Positions 26,338-35,313 of a stretch of 64,000 nucleotides of DNA are shown here, one piece after another. The DNA is from Eubacterium_B sp034180045 (GTDB lineage: Bacteria > Bacillota > Clostridia > Peptostreptococcales > Anaerovoracaceae). Under the pieces are notes generated by a model that was not told the origin of the DNA, did no database searches, and was given only the letters and a program-made list of their open reading frames with translations. A program made the translations under genes and the position numbers. How positions within the stretch are numbered: position 1 is the first letter of the stretch; every line of letters starts with the position of its first letter. The stretch spans positions 1 to 64,000 of the forward strand of contig JAXFOY010000018.1 in NCBI GenBank assembly GCA_034180045.1. Direction: 5' to 3'.

Positions 26338-26802
26338 ATGTTATTACTTAGAGCTGTTATTCTGTTACTTTCACTTTTTATGGGAGTCTTCTTCACCCTA
26401 TTTATTCTAACTGCTATAGAGGCAAAGTCGCCAAAATTTGAGAACTTCTCGCGCCGCGTGCACGAAAGCATCCCTGTAAAAATTTGGCTGGCTCTATTTC
26501 TATGTACGCTGATTCTCGTTCCATTTTTGTTCTACAAGTTTACGTCATTCGAGTACGTTCGTATGGGCATATTCTCTGGTCTATTTGCGGGCTTCTTCCT
26601 GTATTTCAAATCCGGACCTAACATTGACAGAGAAGAAATGGAAAGAGAAGCGCAAAGAAAAGGCGGAAATCCTACAGGAATTTTGAACTTTTTCCAAGGT
26701 CCTGATAAGAGAACTTATAATAAACAAAATAAAACCGGGAAAAAACCTGCTAAGCCCCGCCCCGGAAAATTGAAAGACAAGAATTCAAAAAACAAAAGAT
26801 AG
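26338..26802 (+). CDS. Small membrane protein of unknown function
   Basis: This is a 154-residue protein with an N-terminal hydrophobic helix, two or three further hydrophobic segments up to about residue 95, and a highly basic C-terminal tail rich in Lys, Arg, Asn and Pro (cytoplasmic by the positive-inside rule). The ATG at 26338 follows AGGAGAAG. No known domain is recognised. It has its own promoter and a terminator overlapping its stop codon, so it appears to be a single-gene unit. Confidence 0.65.
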   Translation: MLLLRAVILLLSLFMGVFFTLFILTAIEAKSPKFENFSRRVHESIPVKIWLALFLCTLILVPFLFYKFTSFEYVRMGIFSGLFAGFFLYFKSGPNIDREEMEREAQRKGGNPTGILNFFQGPDKRTYNKQNKTGKKPAKPRPGKLKDKNSKNKR

Positions 26803-26827
26803 CGTAAAGTTTATCACTTTACGCTAT
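26799..26827. terminator. Terminator between convergent genes
   Basis: ATAGCGTAAAG and CTTTACGCTAT form an 11-bp perfect stem that overlaps the TAG of the small membrane protein gene and faces arcA from the other side. Confidence 0.65.
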
Positions 26828-26889
26828 CTTTATATGCTTTTACTTCATGTACTGCTATAAAGCCGCTTTTATCGTCCTATCCGCTGAGA

Positions 26890-28110
26890 CTACAAGTCAT
26901 CTCTATTAATAGGACATGACATACAACGAGGACCGCCTCTGCCTCTTGAGATTTCGGATCCGGGTATAGCTAAAACCTTGACACCTTTTTTGTCCAGCAA
27001 ATCATTCGTTACATAGTTCCTCTCGTATGTAACTACCGTTCCCGGCGCAATGCAAAGGGTGTTTGAGCCATCATTCCACTGCTCTCTCTGTGCCGCCATT
27101 CTGTCATCGCCTCCACAGCGAATAAGTTCAACCGCAGGTAAATTCAAAACCGACTTCAAAATATTTGTTAGCGTGTCGGTTACCGAGCTGTATCTGACCT
27201 CCCCGTCACGATCGAGCTTCATCTCGAAGAGCTGGAGCGGCGCTTCTATCTCAGGATGTATGGTAAACTTATCATAATCAACCATCGTAAATACAGTATC
27301 AAGATGCATAAACGCACGAATCTTAGGTATATCAAACACGATAACGCGCTTAAATTCCGATTTGCCGAGGAGGTTGCGGGAAAACCTTTCTATCGCTCCG
27401 GCAGTTGTTCTCTGGCTCATTCCGATAGCAACGGTGTCCTTGTTCAGAACCAGAATATCACCACCCTCAATAGATGCCTCCTGATCGTAATCATACCAAA
27501 GTACATTATCGCTGCTCGAAAAATCACGATTATATAGATACATATATTTAAGCAACAAAGCTTCTCTTCGCCTTGTGCTTGTACTCATATGATGAATGCT
27601 GATTCCGTTACCTACACATGCTCCCGGATCTCTTGTGAAATATAGATTTGGCATAGGGTCAAGATAAAACGGATACGCGGATGAAATGAAATCGGCAAAT
27701 GAATTTGACTTAAAACTTGGAACCTCATCCTTCTTTACGCCGCTGATAATCTTCGAAATCACTTTATCTACAGGCATCTCATCTAAATAACTGAAAATCG
27801 CCTCGCCGGCAGAGCTGCTGTTCACATTGCTCTCTTTGATAAACTCTCTTAAAAACTTCTCTTTAATCTCAGGGTTGGCAAGTGCCTTTGCAGTTTCGTC
27901 TACATAATAGACAACCTCAACACCATTATCTCTCAATACTTGTGCAAACGCATCATGCTCTTGTTTTGCTATCTTTAGGTACGGTATGTCATCAAAAAGC
28001 AATCTTGCAAAATTTTCCGGAACAAGTCCCTCAACTTCATATCCGATTCTATGAAGAAGAACCTTGTTTAGTTTTCCTATCTCAGAATAATTATGTATTC
28101 CGGGTCTCAT
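26890..28110 (-). CDS. arcA: Arginine deiminase
   Basis: This enzyme converts arginine to citrulline and ammonia, the first step of the ATP-yielding arginine deiminase pathway. The 406 residues include the active-site marks YFTRDPGACVGNG, HLDTVFTMVD and the nucleophile Cys396 in GGPRCMSCPI near the C-terminus. The length is normal. The usual partners (ornithine carbamoyltransferase arcB, carbamate kinase arcC, antiporter arcD) are not next to it. Arginine supply fits the amino-acid-fermenting setting and the racemase at 12910. Confidence 0.96.
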   Translation of the reverse strand: MRPGIHNYSEIGKLNKVLLHRIGYEVEGLVPENFARLLFDDIPYLKIAKQEHDAFAQVLRDNGVEVVYYVDETAKALANPEIKEKFLREFIKESNVNSSSAGEAIFSYLDEMPVDKVISKIISGVKKDEVPSFKSNSFADFISSAYPFYLDPMPNLYFTRDPGACVGNGISIHHMSTSTRRREALLLKYMYLYNRDFSSSDNVLWYDYDQEASIEGGDILVLNKDTVAIGMSQRTTAGAIERFSRNLLGKSEFKRVIVFDIPKIRAFMHLDTVFTMVDYDKFTIHPEIEAPLQLFEMKLDRDGEVRYSSVTDTLTNILKSVLNLPAVELIRCGGDDRMAAQREQWNDGSNTLCIAPGTVVTYERNYVTNDLLDKKGVKVLAIPGSEISRGRGGPRCMSCPINRDDL

Positions 28111-28251
28111 AAACTCCTCTTTTCTATAATTCTAATATCGTACAATAATCTAATTTTAACATTGTTCAAAGATTCGTCAAGTTATTCATTTCAATCTGAT
28201 GTGCTGATGTGGTATACTTTGCATATAAAAGAAAGAAATCAGGGTAGATTC

Positions 28252-29262
28252 ATGAAAAAAATTTTACTTATAGCTACAGGCGGAACCATAGCTTCAGTAC
28301 CTACCGAAAACGGACTGAAACCCGCCCTATCCCCGGAAATGCTAATCTCATACATTCCACAAGCTTGTAACAAATGCAGCATAGATGTAAAGCAGATTTT
28401 TAACATCGACAGCACCAATATCCAACCCGAACACTGGATGTTGATTGTTAAAGAAATTCAGGCAAATTACGGGGCGTACGATGGATTCCTAATCACACAC
28501 GGAACGGATACCATGGCATATACGGCTGCTGCACTTTCTTATTTGATTCAGAACTCATCAAAACCTATAGTTATTACAGGTGCACAAAAGCCGATTTCAG
28601 CCGAATTCACGGATGCAAGACGCAACCTCAGCGACAGCATCAACTTTATATTAAACGGCACATTAAGCGGCATTTTTATCATTTTTGACGGTAAGGCGAT
28701 ACTCGGAACAAGAGCACGCAAAATCAGGAGCAAAAGTTTTGCCGCATTTGACAGCATAGGTTATCCTATCGCCGCATTTATTGATGAAAGTCGCATAATC
28801 AAGTATATGGATGCTCCTGTCACAACAGGTGAGCTTAAGTTTGCCCAAGCAATTTCAGACTCCGTATTTTTACTTAAGCTAATCCCGGGCATAAGACCCG
28901 AAATACTTGCCTATTTGGGGGAACATTACGATATAATAGTTATTGAAAGTTACGGCGTAGGCGGTATACCGTTCTACGATAAAAGAAATTTCCTCAGGGA
29001 GCTTGAGGCGCTTACTTCAAAATCCAAGATTATTGTTATAGCAACACAGGTTATGCTTGAGGGCAGCGATGCCGAAAAATACGAGGTCGGAGCCCTTGCC
29101 ATGGAAAGGTACAACGTCTTACAGTCATTTGATATGACGGTGGAATCCGCGGTTACCAAGTTGATGTGGCTGGCTGCAAAATATAAAACTTATGAAGAAA
29201 TCCGCAAAGGCTTTTATGAGTGTATCAATCATGACTTACTCTACGAGCCGAATGCTGAATAA
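28252..29262 (+). CDS. L-asparaginase, type I
   Basis: This 336-residue enzyme hydrolyses asparagine to aspartate and ammonia. It contains the catalytic threonine T12 in ATGGTIAS and the second site in THGTDTMAYTAAAL. There is no signal peptide at the chosen ATG (28252), so it is cytoplasmic type I. Earlier in-frame starts would add 53 residues that look non-coding. The start has only a modest ribosome site (AGGGTAG). Divergent from arcA with a 140-bp gap. Confidence 0.9.
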   Translation: MKKILLIATGGTIASVPTENGLKPALSPEMLISYIPQACNKCSIDVKQIFNIDSTNIQPEHWMLIVKEIQANYGAYDGFLITHGTDTMAYTAAALSYLIQNSSKPIVITGAQKPISAEFTDARRNLSDSINFILNGTLSGIFIIFDGKAILGTRARKIRSKSFAAFDSIGYPIAAFIDESRIIKYMDAPVTTGELKFAQAISDSVFLLKLIPGIRPEILAYLGEHYDIIVIESYGVGGIPFYDKRNFLRELEALTSKSKIIVIATQVMLEGSDAEKYEVGALAMERYNVLQSFDMTVESAVTKLMWLAAKYKTYEEIRKGFYECINHDLLYEPNAE

Positions 29263-29341
29263 AATTAGCTAAATTCCGAACTAAAGTCTGAGAATAATCC
29301 AAGTTTACACATGAATTTGGGGAAAATGGAGAAAATTTGAT

Positions 29342-30838
29342 ATGGATATGAAACAAGCAAGAGAAATGCTGATAAAATTGCAAAGCAGGCTGAGCGCTTA
29401 TGCTCATGCGATGGAGAGCATAACATACGACGGTCAGACAGTCGCACCAAAAAATACAGCCGAAAACCGGGCTCATGCACTGGCAGTGTTAAGCGAAGAA
29501 GAATACCTCATCAAAACAGGAGAAGAAACCGTAGCTCTTCTTGAACTGCTCGACAAAAACAAGGAAAGCCTAAGCCCCGAAGAAAACCGTATGGTCTTTT
29601 TATTGCTTAAGGACATACGCCGTATGCAAAAAATCCCTATGGATGAATATATAGCTTATCAAGAGCTAATTGTAAAAGCCGAAGATGTTTGGCAGGACGC
29701 TAAGCAGAACAATGATTTTGCCTCTTTTGAGCCCTATCTTAGCCGTATCTTTGAAACAAACATCAAATTTGCAAAGTACTGCGCTCCGGACATGGCACCT
29801 TATGACTACTGGCTTGGAGAGTACGAGGACGGGCTTACTATGGAAATCTGTGACGAGTTCTTTTCAAAGTTGAGAGATAGAATCGTACCTCTAATCAGAC
29901 ACATATCAAATAGTACTCAGGTCGATTCGTCTTGTCTTAGCGGAAAATTTCCGGTTTCCAATCAGGAAGAGCTGTCATTTTATCTGATGAAAACCATGGG
30001 ACTTAATCTGACACACTGCGGTCTTTCTACAAGCGAACATCCTTTTACTACAAGTCTCGGTTCACACCTTGACGAAAGAATAACCACACACTATATGGAA
30101 AGCAACTTTGCTTCATCAATGTACAGCGTCATACATGAAGCCGGTCACGCATTATATGATACGGGTGTAGACGATAAGTATCTTTATACGATTTTAGACG
30201 CCGGAGTCTCTATGGGAATTCACGAAAGTCAAAGCCGCTTCTATGAAAACCTTCTCGGCAGAAGCAGGGGTTTTATCACTTTCCTTCTTCCAAAGCTCCG
30301 CGAACTTTTCCCTGTACTGAAAGATACCGATTCAGAAGAACTATACCGTGCTATCAACCGCGTGGAACCGTCATTAATCAGAACCGAGGCTGATGAGGTA
30401 ACCTACTGCCTGCATGTTCTTGTAAGATATGAGCTGGAAAAGAAACTGATGTCAGGTGAGATAAGCGTAAGTGAGCTTCCTGAAAATTGGAATAAACTTT
30501 ATAAGGAATATATCGGGGTTGATGTCCCTGACGACAGCCACGGAGTTCTTCAGGACAGTCACTGGGCAGGAGGCGCAATAGGTTACTTCCCATCATATGC
30601 ACTCGGCTCGGCATATGGCGCACATCTTTTAGCAAAGATGAAAACCGAAATTGATGTTGAAGCAGCAATCTTAAAAGGAGATTTTTCCGAGATAAACAAA
30701 TGGAATAAAGCGCATATATGGCAGTACGGCAGTCTTTATCGCTCGGATGAACTTCTTGAAAAAGCTCTTGGAGAGAAATTCTCCGCGGACAGCTACATCG
30801 AATATCTTGAAAAAAAATATAAAGAAATATATAAATAA
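29342..30838 (+). CDS. M32 carboxypeptidase (Taq type)
   Basis: This 498-residue zinc carboxypeptidase removes C-terminal residues from peptides in the cytoplasm. The HEXXH motif is H265-E266-A-G-H269 and the third zinc ligand is E295 in GIHESQSRF; the DSHWAGGAIGYFPSYALGS segment near the C-terminus is characteristic. It lies 80 bp after asparaginase on the same strand and 57 bp before the TSUP permease gene, so a peptide-use transcript is possible. Confidence 0.95.
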   Translation: MDMKQAREMLIKLQSRLSAYAHAMESITYDGQTVAPKNTAENRAHALAVLSEEEYLIKTGEETVALLELLDKNKESLSPEENRMVFLLLKDIRRMQKIPMDEYIAYQELIVKAEDVWQDAKQNNDFASFEPYLSRIFETNIKFAKYCAPDMAPYDYWLGEYEDGLTMEICDEFFSKLRDRIVPLIRHISNSTQVDSSCLSGKFPVSNQEELSFYLMKTMGLNLTHCGLSTSEHPFTTSLGSHLDERITTHYMESNFASSMYSVIHEAGHALYDTGVDDKYLYTILDAGVSMGIHESQSRFYENLLGRSRGFITFLLPKLRELFPVLKDTDSEELYRAINRVEPSLIRTEADEVTYCLHVLVRYELEKKLMSGEISVSELPENWNKLYKEYIGVDVPDDSHGVLQDSHWAGGAIGYFPSYALGSAYGAHLLAKMKTEIDVEAAILKGDFSEINKWNKAHIWQYGSLYRSDELLEKALGEKFSADSYIEYLEKKYKEIYK

Positions 30839-30895
30839 CAAGTCCGGACTAAAATAGTTAAACAAAATATAACAGAATAGAGAGTTAACCGCTAT

Positions 30896-31654
30896 ATGAC
30901 CGATTTAATACAATTTTTCATCGTTTGTCCTCTTGTAATGCTTGGCGGCTTCGTAGACGCAGTTGCAGGAGGCGGAGGACTAATCTCCCTTCCCGCATAT
31001 CTAATTGCAGGTTTACCTGTACATTTTGCTATCGGAACAAACAAGGTAAGTTCCTTTATGGGTACATGCATATCCACAAGCAAATATATCAAAAATGGCT
31101 ATGTTGATTTGAAAAAGTCGATTTTCTTCATCATAGCCGCTCTTACCGGCTCAGCTACCGGTGCAAAGATAGCGCTTTTGATTGAGGACAGGACTTTCAA
31201 AATAATCATGTTAATAGTCCTTCCTCTAACGGCAATATATATAACAAAACGTAAATCGTTATTTGACGATAAAGAAGCTTTTTCAAGGCTTAAAACCGTT
31301 ATCATAGGCTGTTTGGTCGCCTTTTTCATCGGCTCTTACGACGGATTTTACGGACCCGGAACAGGAACATTTCTAATATTGTTACTATCGTCTGTCGCCC
31401 ATATGCCTCTGAATGAATCGAACGGTACAGCCAAAGTTATAAATCTGTCCACTAATATATCCGCTCTGGTTGTGTTTTTATTAAACGGAAAAGTCGTCCT
31501 TGTGCTCGGACTGGTTTCGGGACTTTTCAGCATAGCCGGAAACTGGCTCGGTACGAAATCTTTTGAGAAAGGCGGGGCAAAGATAGTAAAGCCTTTGATG
31601 CTGACAGTTCTCAGTATCTTCTTTATAAGAATTTTGACAGAGTTGTTTTTATAG
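30896..31654 (+). CDS. TSUP (TauE/SafE-type) membrane permease
   Basis: This 252-residue protein with about eight hydrophobic segments belongs to the TSUP family of anion or sulfur-compound permeases. The typical repeat starts are visible: GGFVDAVAGGGGLISLPAYL near the N-terminus and GSYDGFYGPGTGTFLILLL in the second half. Members handle sulfite, sulfoacetate or other organosulfonates and often export; the substrate here is unknown. Confidence 0.85.
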   Translation: MTDLIQFFIVCPLVMLGGFVDAVAGGGGLISLPAYLIAGLPVHFAIGTNKVSSFMGTCISTSKYIKNGYVDLKKSIFFIIAALTGSATGAKIALLIEDRTFKIIMLIVLPLTAIYITKRKSLFDDKEAFSRLKTVIIGCLVAFFIGSYDGFYGPGTGTFLILLLSSVAHMPLNESNGTAKVINLSTNISALVVFLLNGKVVLVLGLVSGLFSIAGNWLGTKSFEKGGAKIVKPLMLTVLSIFFIRILTELFL

Positions 31655-31700
31655 AGTCTTAAACAAATAAGGAAATTAGAGAAAAGAGAAAATAAAAAAC

Positions 31701-32063
31701 ATGTTTAGCTTTAATCATTTTAATTTTAATGTATTAGACCTTGAGCGCAGTCTCAAATTTTACGAAGATGCGCTGGGGCTTAGACCTGTTCGCCAGAAGG
31801 ACGGAGAAGATTTCACCATCGTTTATCTTGGAGACGGCAAAACAGGCTTTCAACTTGAGCTAACCCATATGCACGAGCGAAGCAAGGCATACGACCTTGG
31901 TGAAATCGAGTATCACCTGGCAATGACCGCAGATGATTTTGATGCAGCTAAAGCTTTGCACGAAAAAATGGATTGTATATGCTACATAAACGAGTCTATG
32001 GGAATATATTTTATCGAAGACCCTGACGGCTACTGGATAGAGATAGTTCCTGCCAAGGCTTAG
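31701..32063 (+). CDS. VOC-family protein, lactoylglutathione-lyase-like
   Basis: This 120-residue single-unit vicinal-oxygen-chelate protein has a repeated beta-alpha-beta-beta-beta plan. Candidate metal ligands are H6 (FNHFNFNV), the ELTH strand, EYHLAM, and E in YWIEIVP. These resemble glyoxalase I of the Ni/Co type, which detoxifies methylglyoxal, but many VOC proteins have other roles. The ribosome site is poor. It lies 46 bp after the TSUP gene. Confidence 0.75.
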   Translation: MFSFNHFNFNVLDLERSLKFYEDALGLRPVRQKDGEDFTIVYLGDGKTGFQLELTHMHERSKAYDLGEIEYHLAMTADDFDAAKALHEKMDCICYINESMGIYFIEDPDGYWIEIVPAKA

Positions 32064-32109
32064 TCTATCAATCCTTTCAGTTTTATTTAGAGCAAGATGG
32101 AGGAACAAA

Positions 32110-32985
32110 ATGAAAAGTAAAGGAGATTTACACCCCACATTTAGGCAATTGCTGCAATTTTTAGCGGTTACCCTCGGCGCGGTTTTATTTGCAACAAATC
32201 TGAGAAGCTTCATCGCCGCAGGGGAACTTTACCCCAGCGGCTTTTCCGGCATAGCTGTGCTTATCCAGAGAAGCTGTGAAAAGTTTTGGGGGATAAGCCT
32301 GCCTTTCACCGCAGTGTATATACCTATAAACCTGATTCCTATTTATATGGGATTCAGATACATAGGAAAGCATTTTACTTTTTTTAGTCTGTATGTTATT
32401 GCGCTCACGAGTATTCTAACAGACTTGATTCCTAAATTTACGATTACCAACGATATGCTCCTGATTTCAATCTTCGGCGGAATTATAAACGGCGTTGCCG
32501 TTGTGGTTACTTTGCTGGCGGGTGCAAGCGGCGGCGGCATGGATTTCATTTCGATTTTTATGTCTGAACGCAAAGGTAAGGACGCTTGGAATTATATTTT
32601 GCTTACAAATTCTATAATTTTGCTCACTGCCGGTGTTCTGTTCGGCTTTGACAAGGCTCTGTACTCCATTATCTTCCAGTATTGCACCACGCAGATAATC
32701 AAAGTTTTCTATAAAAGATACCAAAAGCACACCCTGCTCATCATCACCGATAAAACACAGGAGGTCTACGAGCGTATTCGCATAACTACTCATCACGACG
32801 CGACACTCTTTGTCGGAAAAGGTTGTTATGAAGGCGCCGAGAGAAAAATGCTTTATTCCGTTGTCAGCAGCGACCAGGTTTCTACCGTGATTCAAGGAAT
32901 CCGTGAGGTGGATCCCAAAGCTTTTATCAATTCGCTTAAGACCGAGGAGATAAGCGGCAGATTCCATAAGCCGAAAAAGAGATAG
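32110..32985 (+). CDS. YitT-family membrane protein (paralog 1)
   Basis: This 291-residue protein has five or six hydrophobic helices followed by a soluble C-terminal DUF2179-type domain (about 215-285: HTLLIITDKTQEVYERI...STVIQGIREVDPKAFI). The family includes membrane proteins of unknown transport function. The glycine-rich LAGASGGGMDFISIF segment is conserved. A second member is at 58833-59693. RBS TGGAGG precedes the ATG. Confidence 0.88.
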   Translation: MKSKGDLHPTFRQLLQFLAVTLGAVLFATNLRSFIAAGELYPSGFSGIAVLIQRSCEKFWGISLPFTAVYIPINLIPIYMGFRYIGKHFTFFSLYVIALTSILTDLIPKFTITNDMLLISIFGGIINGVAVVVTLLAGASGGGMDFISIFMSERKGKDAWNYILLTNSIILLTAGVLFGFDKALYSIIFQYCTTQIIKVFYKRYQKHTLLIITDKTQEVYERIRITTHHDATLFVGKGCYEGAERKMLYSVVSSDQVSTVIQGIREVDPKAFINSLKTEEISGRFHKPKKR

Positions 32986-33035
32986 TAGGGGTTTAATTAG
33001 CAATTTGCATTACCAAATGCTGTCAGGAGATTATC

Positions 33036-33506
33036 ATGAACATGAAGAATATTGTAAAGTACATATTTTATTCACTCTCTGCCATAATATCCGTCATACT
33101 TGTATTATCATTTATAATAATCTTCACCGTAAGAAAATTTTCAAGTATTGCCGATATTATGGATTTCATATTTAAGTATTATTTCGTTTACATACTGGTG
33201 ATTTACTTGATAGTTGCTCCTTTATATTTCATTTATCGCTATCAAAAATATAAAAATATTGAACCCCAAAATATCTATATATCTGCGAGAAAGTTCTTTA
33301 TTATAGCCTCTCTAATCGCACTGGAGTTAAATATAGCGGCTTTTGCAGTTATCGTATTTGCCTTTTATCACCCGGAGGTTGCACCACCTATACCTTTTGA
33401 GCCTAATGTTATGTTTATAGCTTGCTTAATATCCCTCATAGCTTGGGTTATTTCTTTGGTTATAACCATATGCAGTTTCTATCTTGTAAAGAAGCGCGGT
33501 CAATAA
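33036..33506 (+). CDS. Unknown four-helix membrane protein
   Basis: This 156-residue protein has four hydrophobic segments (about residues 8-31, 47-68, 84-108 and 121-148) and a short basic tail ending VKKRGQ. The ATG follows TCAGGAG. No family is recognised. It ends a run of short plus-strand genes before the convergent terminator at 33582-33629. Confidence 0.6.
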   Translation: MNMKNIVKYIFYSLSAIISVILVLSFIIIFTVRKFSSIADIMDFIFKYYFVYILVIYLIVAPLYFIYRYQKYKNIEPQNIYISARKFFIIASLIALELNIAAFAVIVFAFYHPEVAPPIPFEPNVMFIACLISLIAWVISLVITICSFYLVKKRGQ

Positions 33507-33581
33507 TGAAAAGAAAACCGAATTAACAAATATAAATTTTGTACTGAAAAATACTTGCACGGTGTAATGATTTTCAAATGC

Positions 33582-33630
33582 AAAAATGAGGTGACCCTGA
33601 TTTTTACCCATCAGACTCGCCTCATTTTTT
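33582..33630. terminator. Convergent terminator
   Basis: AAAAATGAGG (33582-33591) pairs with CCTCATTTTT (33620-33629), with an inner CTGA/TCAG pair. A and T runs flank both sides, so it can serve the plus-strand membrane-protein gene and the minus-strand amidohydrolase gene ending at 33639. Confidence 0.75.
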
Positions 33631-33638
33631 TGAAAAAT

Positions 33639-35312
33639 TTACTTTCTAAATACTATCTTTCCGCCAACCATGGTCATCACAGGAAGGATGTCCTTGATTT
33701 CATCGACGTCAACCGTAAATATGTCCTTGTCCAGCAAAACCATATCCGCAAGAAATCCGGATTTGATACGCCCCTTTACATCCTCCATAAATTCCCCATA
33801 GGCACTTTCGATAGTATAAGCGTCAATAGCCGTTTCAACATCGACACATTCCTCAGGATAAAAACCTCCTTGCGGATTACCCTGCTTATCCTTTCGGGTT
33901 ACCGCCATATATATATTAGGGAACGGATTGCAGTCTTCGACAGGGCAGTCGGTTCCATAGGAGACATGAGCACCTTTCTTTGCAAGCGTACCGAACGCAT
34001 AGGACGTCGAAGCAAGATCTTCCCCCACCAACTCATTTACAATCTTCATATCATAGTCGAGGAATATCGGCTGTGCAAATACGAGAATGTTCAGCTTTGC
34101 AATTCTGTCCACAAGTTCTTTATCCGTAATCTGGCAATGTATCAAGGCATGTCTAAGCTTGTTCTCGCCATCTACAAATGCTTTTTCATAACTGTCAATT
34201 GTACGTTTTACCGCTTCATCACCGATTACATGGGTTACTACCTGAAGTCCATGCTCCTTAGCCATTTGACAATATTTATCCATATCGTCAACGCTTATCC
34301 ATTCTAGGCCGTGGTCATCGGGATTTCCAACATAGCCGTTTGTCATCAGCGCCGTGCGCGCGCCCAGGCTGCCGTCCTTGAACAGCTTCAGCGGTCCAAG
34401 ACTTAGCCAAGAGCCTTCAGGATAGACGCCCTTGGCAAACTCGCCCTCTTCCAAGTATTCCTTGAAATCCGCAAGTTTGTTGAAGCAAACCTGATGTCTG
34501 TACCTGAGCAGACCTTCTCCCTTTTCATAAATGTCATGGAAGAGGGCGAAGGCAGCGGGTCCGTCCATAAAGGTGGTTCCTACATCATTGCTTTGTGCAC
34601 TGGTTATGCCATGCGCTACAGCATATTCCATGGCTTCAATCAAAATTTTACGGCGCTCTTCCAAAGTAAAATCAGGAATAAGACGTTTGGCGATATTGCA
34701 GCCGTTTCCAGTAAATATGCCGTTAGGTTCGCCATTTGAGTCAAGCAAAAAATCGCCCTCTTTGAAAAGCTGTTTATTTTTTTCAATATCCAAAAGTTCC
34801 AAAAGCTTTGAGTTTGTAGAAATTATATGCCCGCAAACCCTTTCCAAAACTATAGGAAACTCCGTGCTTATTTTATCAAGGTCACTTCTGTCGGGCAGAC
34901 GGCTGCCATCCTTAAAATTATCCTGGTTCCAACCGATTGCATGCAGTCCCTGCACAACATGCTCGGGGTGAGTTTCGGCAAACTCTTTGCAGACAGCTAT
35001 CATTTCATCTATGGATGTAACGCCTTCTATCATAGCTTGATTTCTTGTTTCACCGAACTGCATAAAATGTAGATGTGAATCATTTAATCCCGGAATAAGG
35101 GTTTTCCCCTCGCAGTCGATAAGTTCAACATCCTTAAGTTCTCCGCCGCAGCATGCTTCGTTTGAATCTGCTTGTAAAGCAGATTGCCTCATCATAGATT
35201 TTATTTCGTCATTTGAACCGACGGCAACAATTTTTTCGCCGCTCACTAAAACCGCTTCGGCGAACTTGCCTTTTTCAACATATACCTTCGCATTAATCAA
35301 AGCCTTAAGCAT
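33639..35312 (-). CDS. YtcJ-like metal-dependent amidohydrolase (paralog 2)
   Basis: This 557-residue amidohydrolase is of the same group as the gene at 21337-22980. It shows NDSHLHFMQFG, KLFKDGSLGARTALM, THVIGDEAVKR and GTDCPVEDCNPFPN, the expected metal-site segments in order. It starts 1 bp after the stop of the APC transporter gene, so the pair is a transporter plus enzyme unit; the enzyme may act on a compound that the permease brings in. The substrate is unknown. Confidence 0.85.
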   Translation of the reverse strand: MLKALINAKVYVEKGKFAEAVLVSGEKIVAVGSNDEIKSMMRQSALQADSNEACCGGELKDVELIDCEGKTLIPGLNDSHLHFMQFGETRNQAMIEGVTSIDEMIAVCKEFAETHPEHVVQGLHAIGWNQDNFKDGSRLPDRSDLDKISTEFPIVLERVCGHIISTNSKLLELLDIEKNKQLFKEGDFLLDSNGEPNGIFTGNGCNIAKRLIPDFTLEERRKILIEAMEYAVAHGITSAQSNDVGTTFMDGPAAFALFHDIYEKGEGLLRYRHQVCFNKLADFKEYLEEGEFAKGVYPEGSWLSLGPLKLFKDGSLGARTALMTNGYVGNPDDHGLEWISVDDMDKYCQMAKEHGLQVVTHVIGDEAVKRTIDSYEKAFVDGENKLRHALIHCQITDKELVDRIAKLNILVFAQPIFLDYDMKIVNELVGEDLASTSYAFGTLAKKGAHVSYGTDCPVEDCNPFPNIYMAVTRKDKQGNPQGGFYPEECVDVETAIDAYTIESAYGEFMEDVKGRIKSGFLADMVLLDKDIFTVDVDEIKDILPVMTMVGGKIVFRK

Positions 35313-35313
35313 A

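Noticed and set aside
31701..32063. VOC protein as an antibiotic-resistance (fosfomycin/bleomycin) protein
   Set aside because: Ligand pattern and length are closer to lactoylglutathione-lyase-like proteins; no resistance context.
33555..34307. Long plus-strand open frame of 250 codons
   Set aside because: It lies antisense to the well-supported amidohydrolase gene, has no family signal or ribosome site and includes the terminator hairpin.
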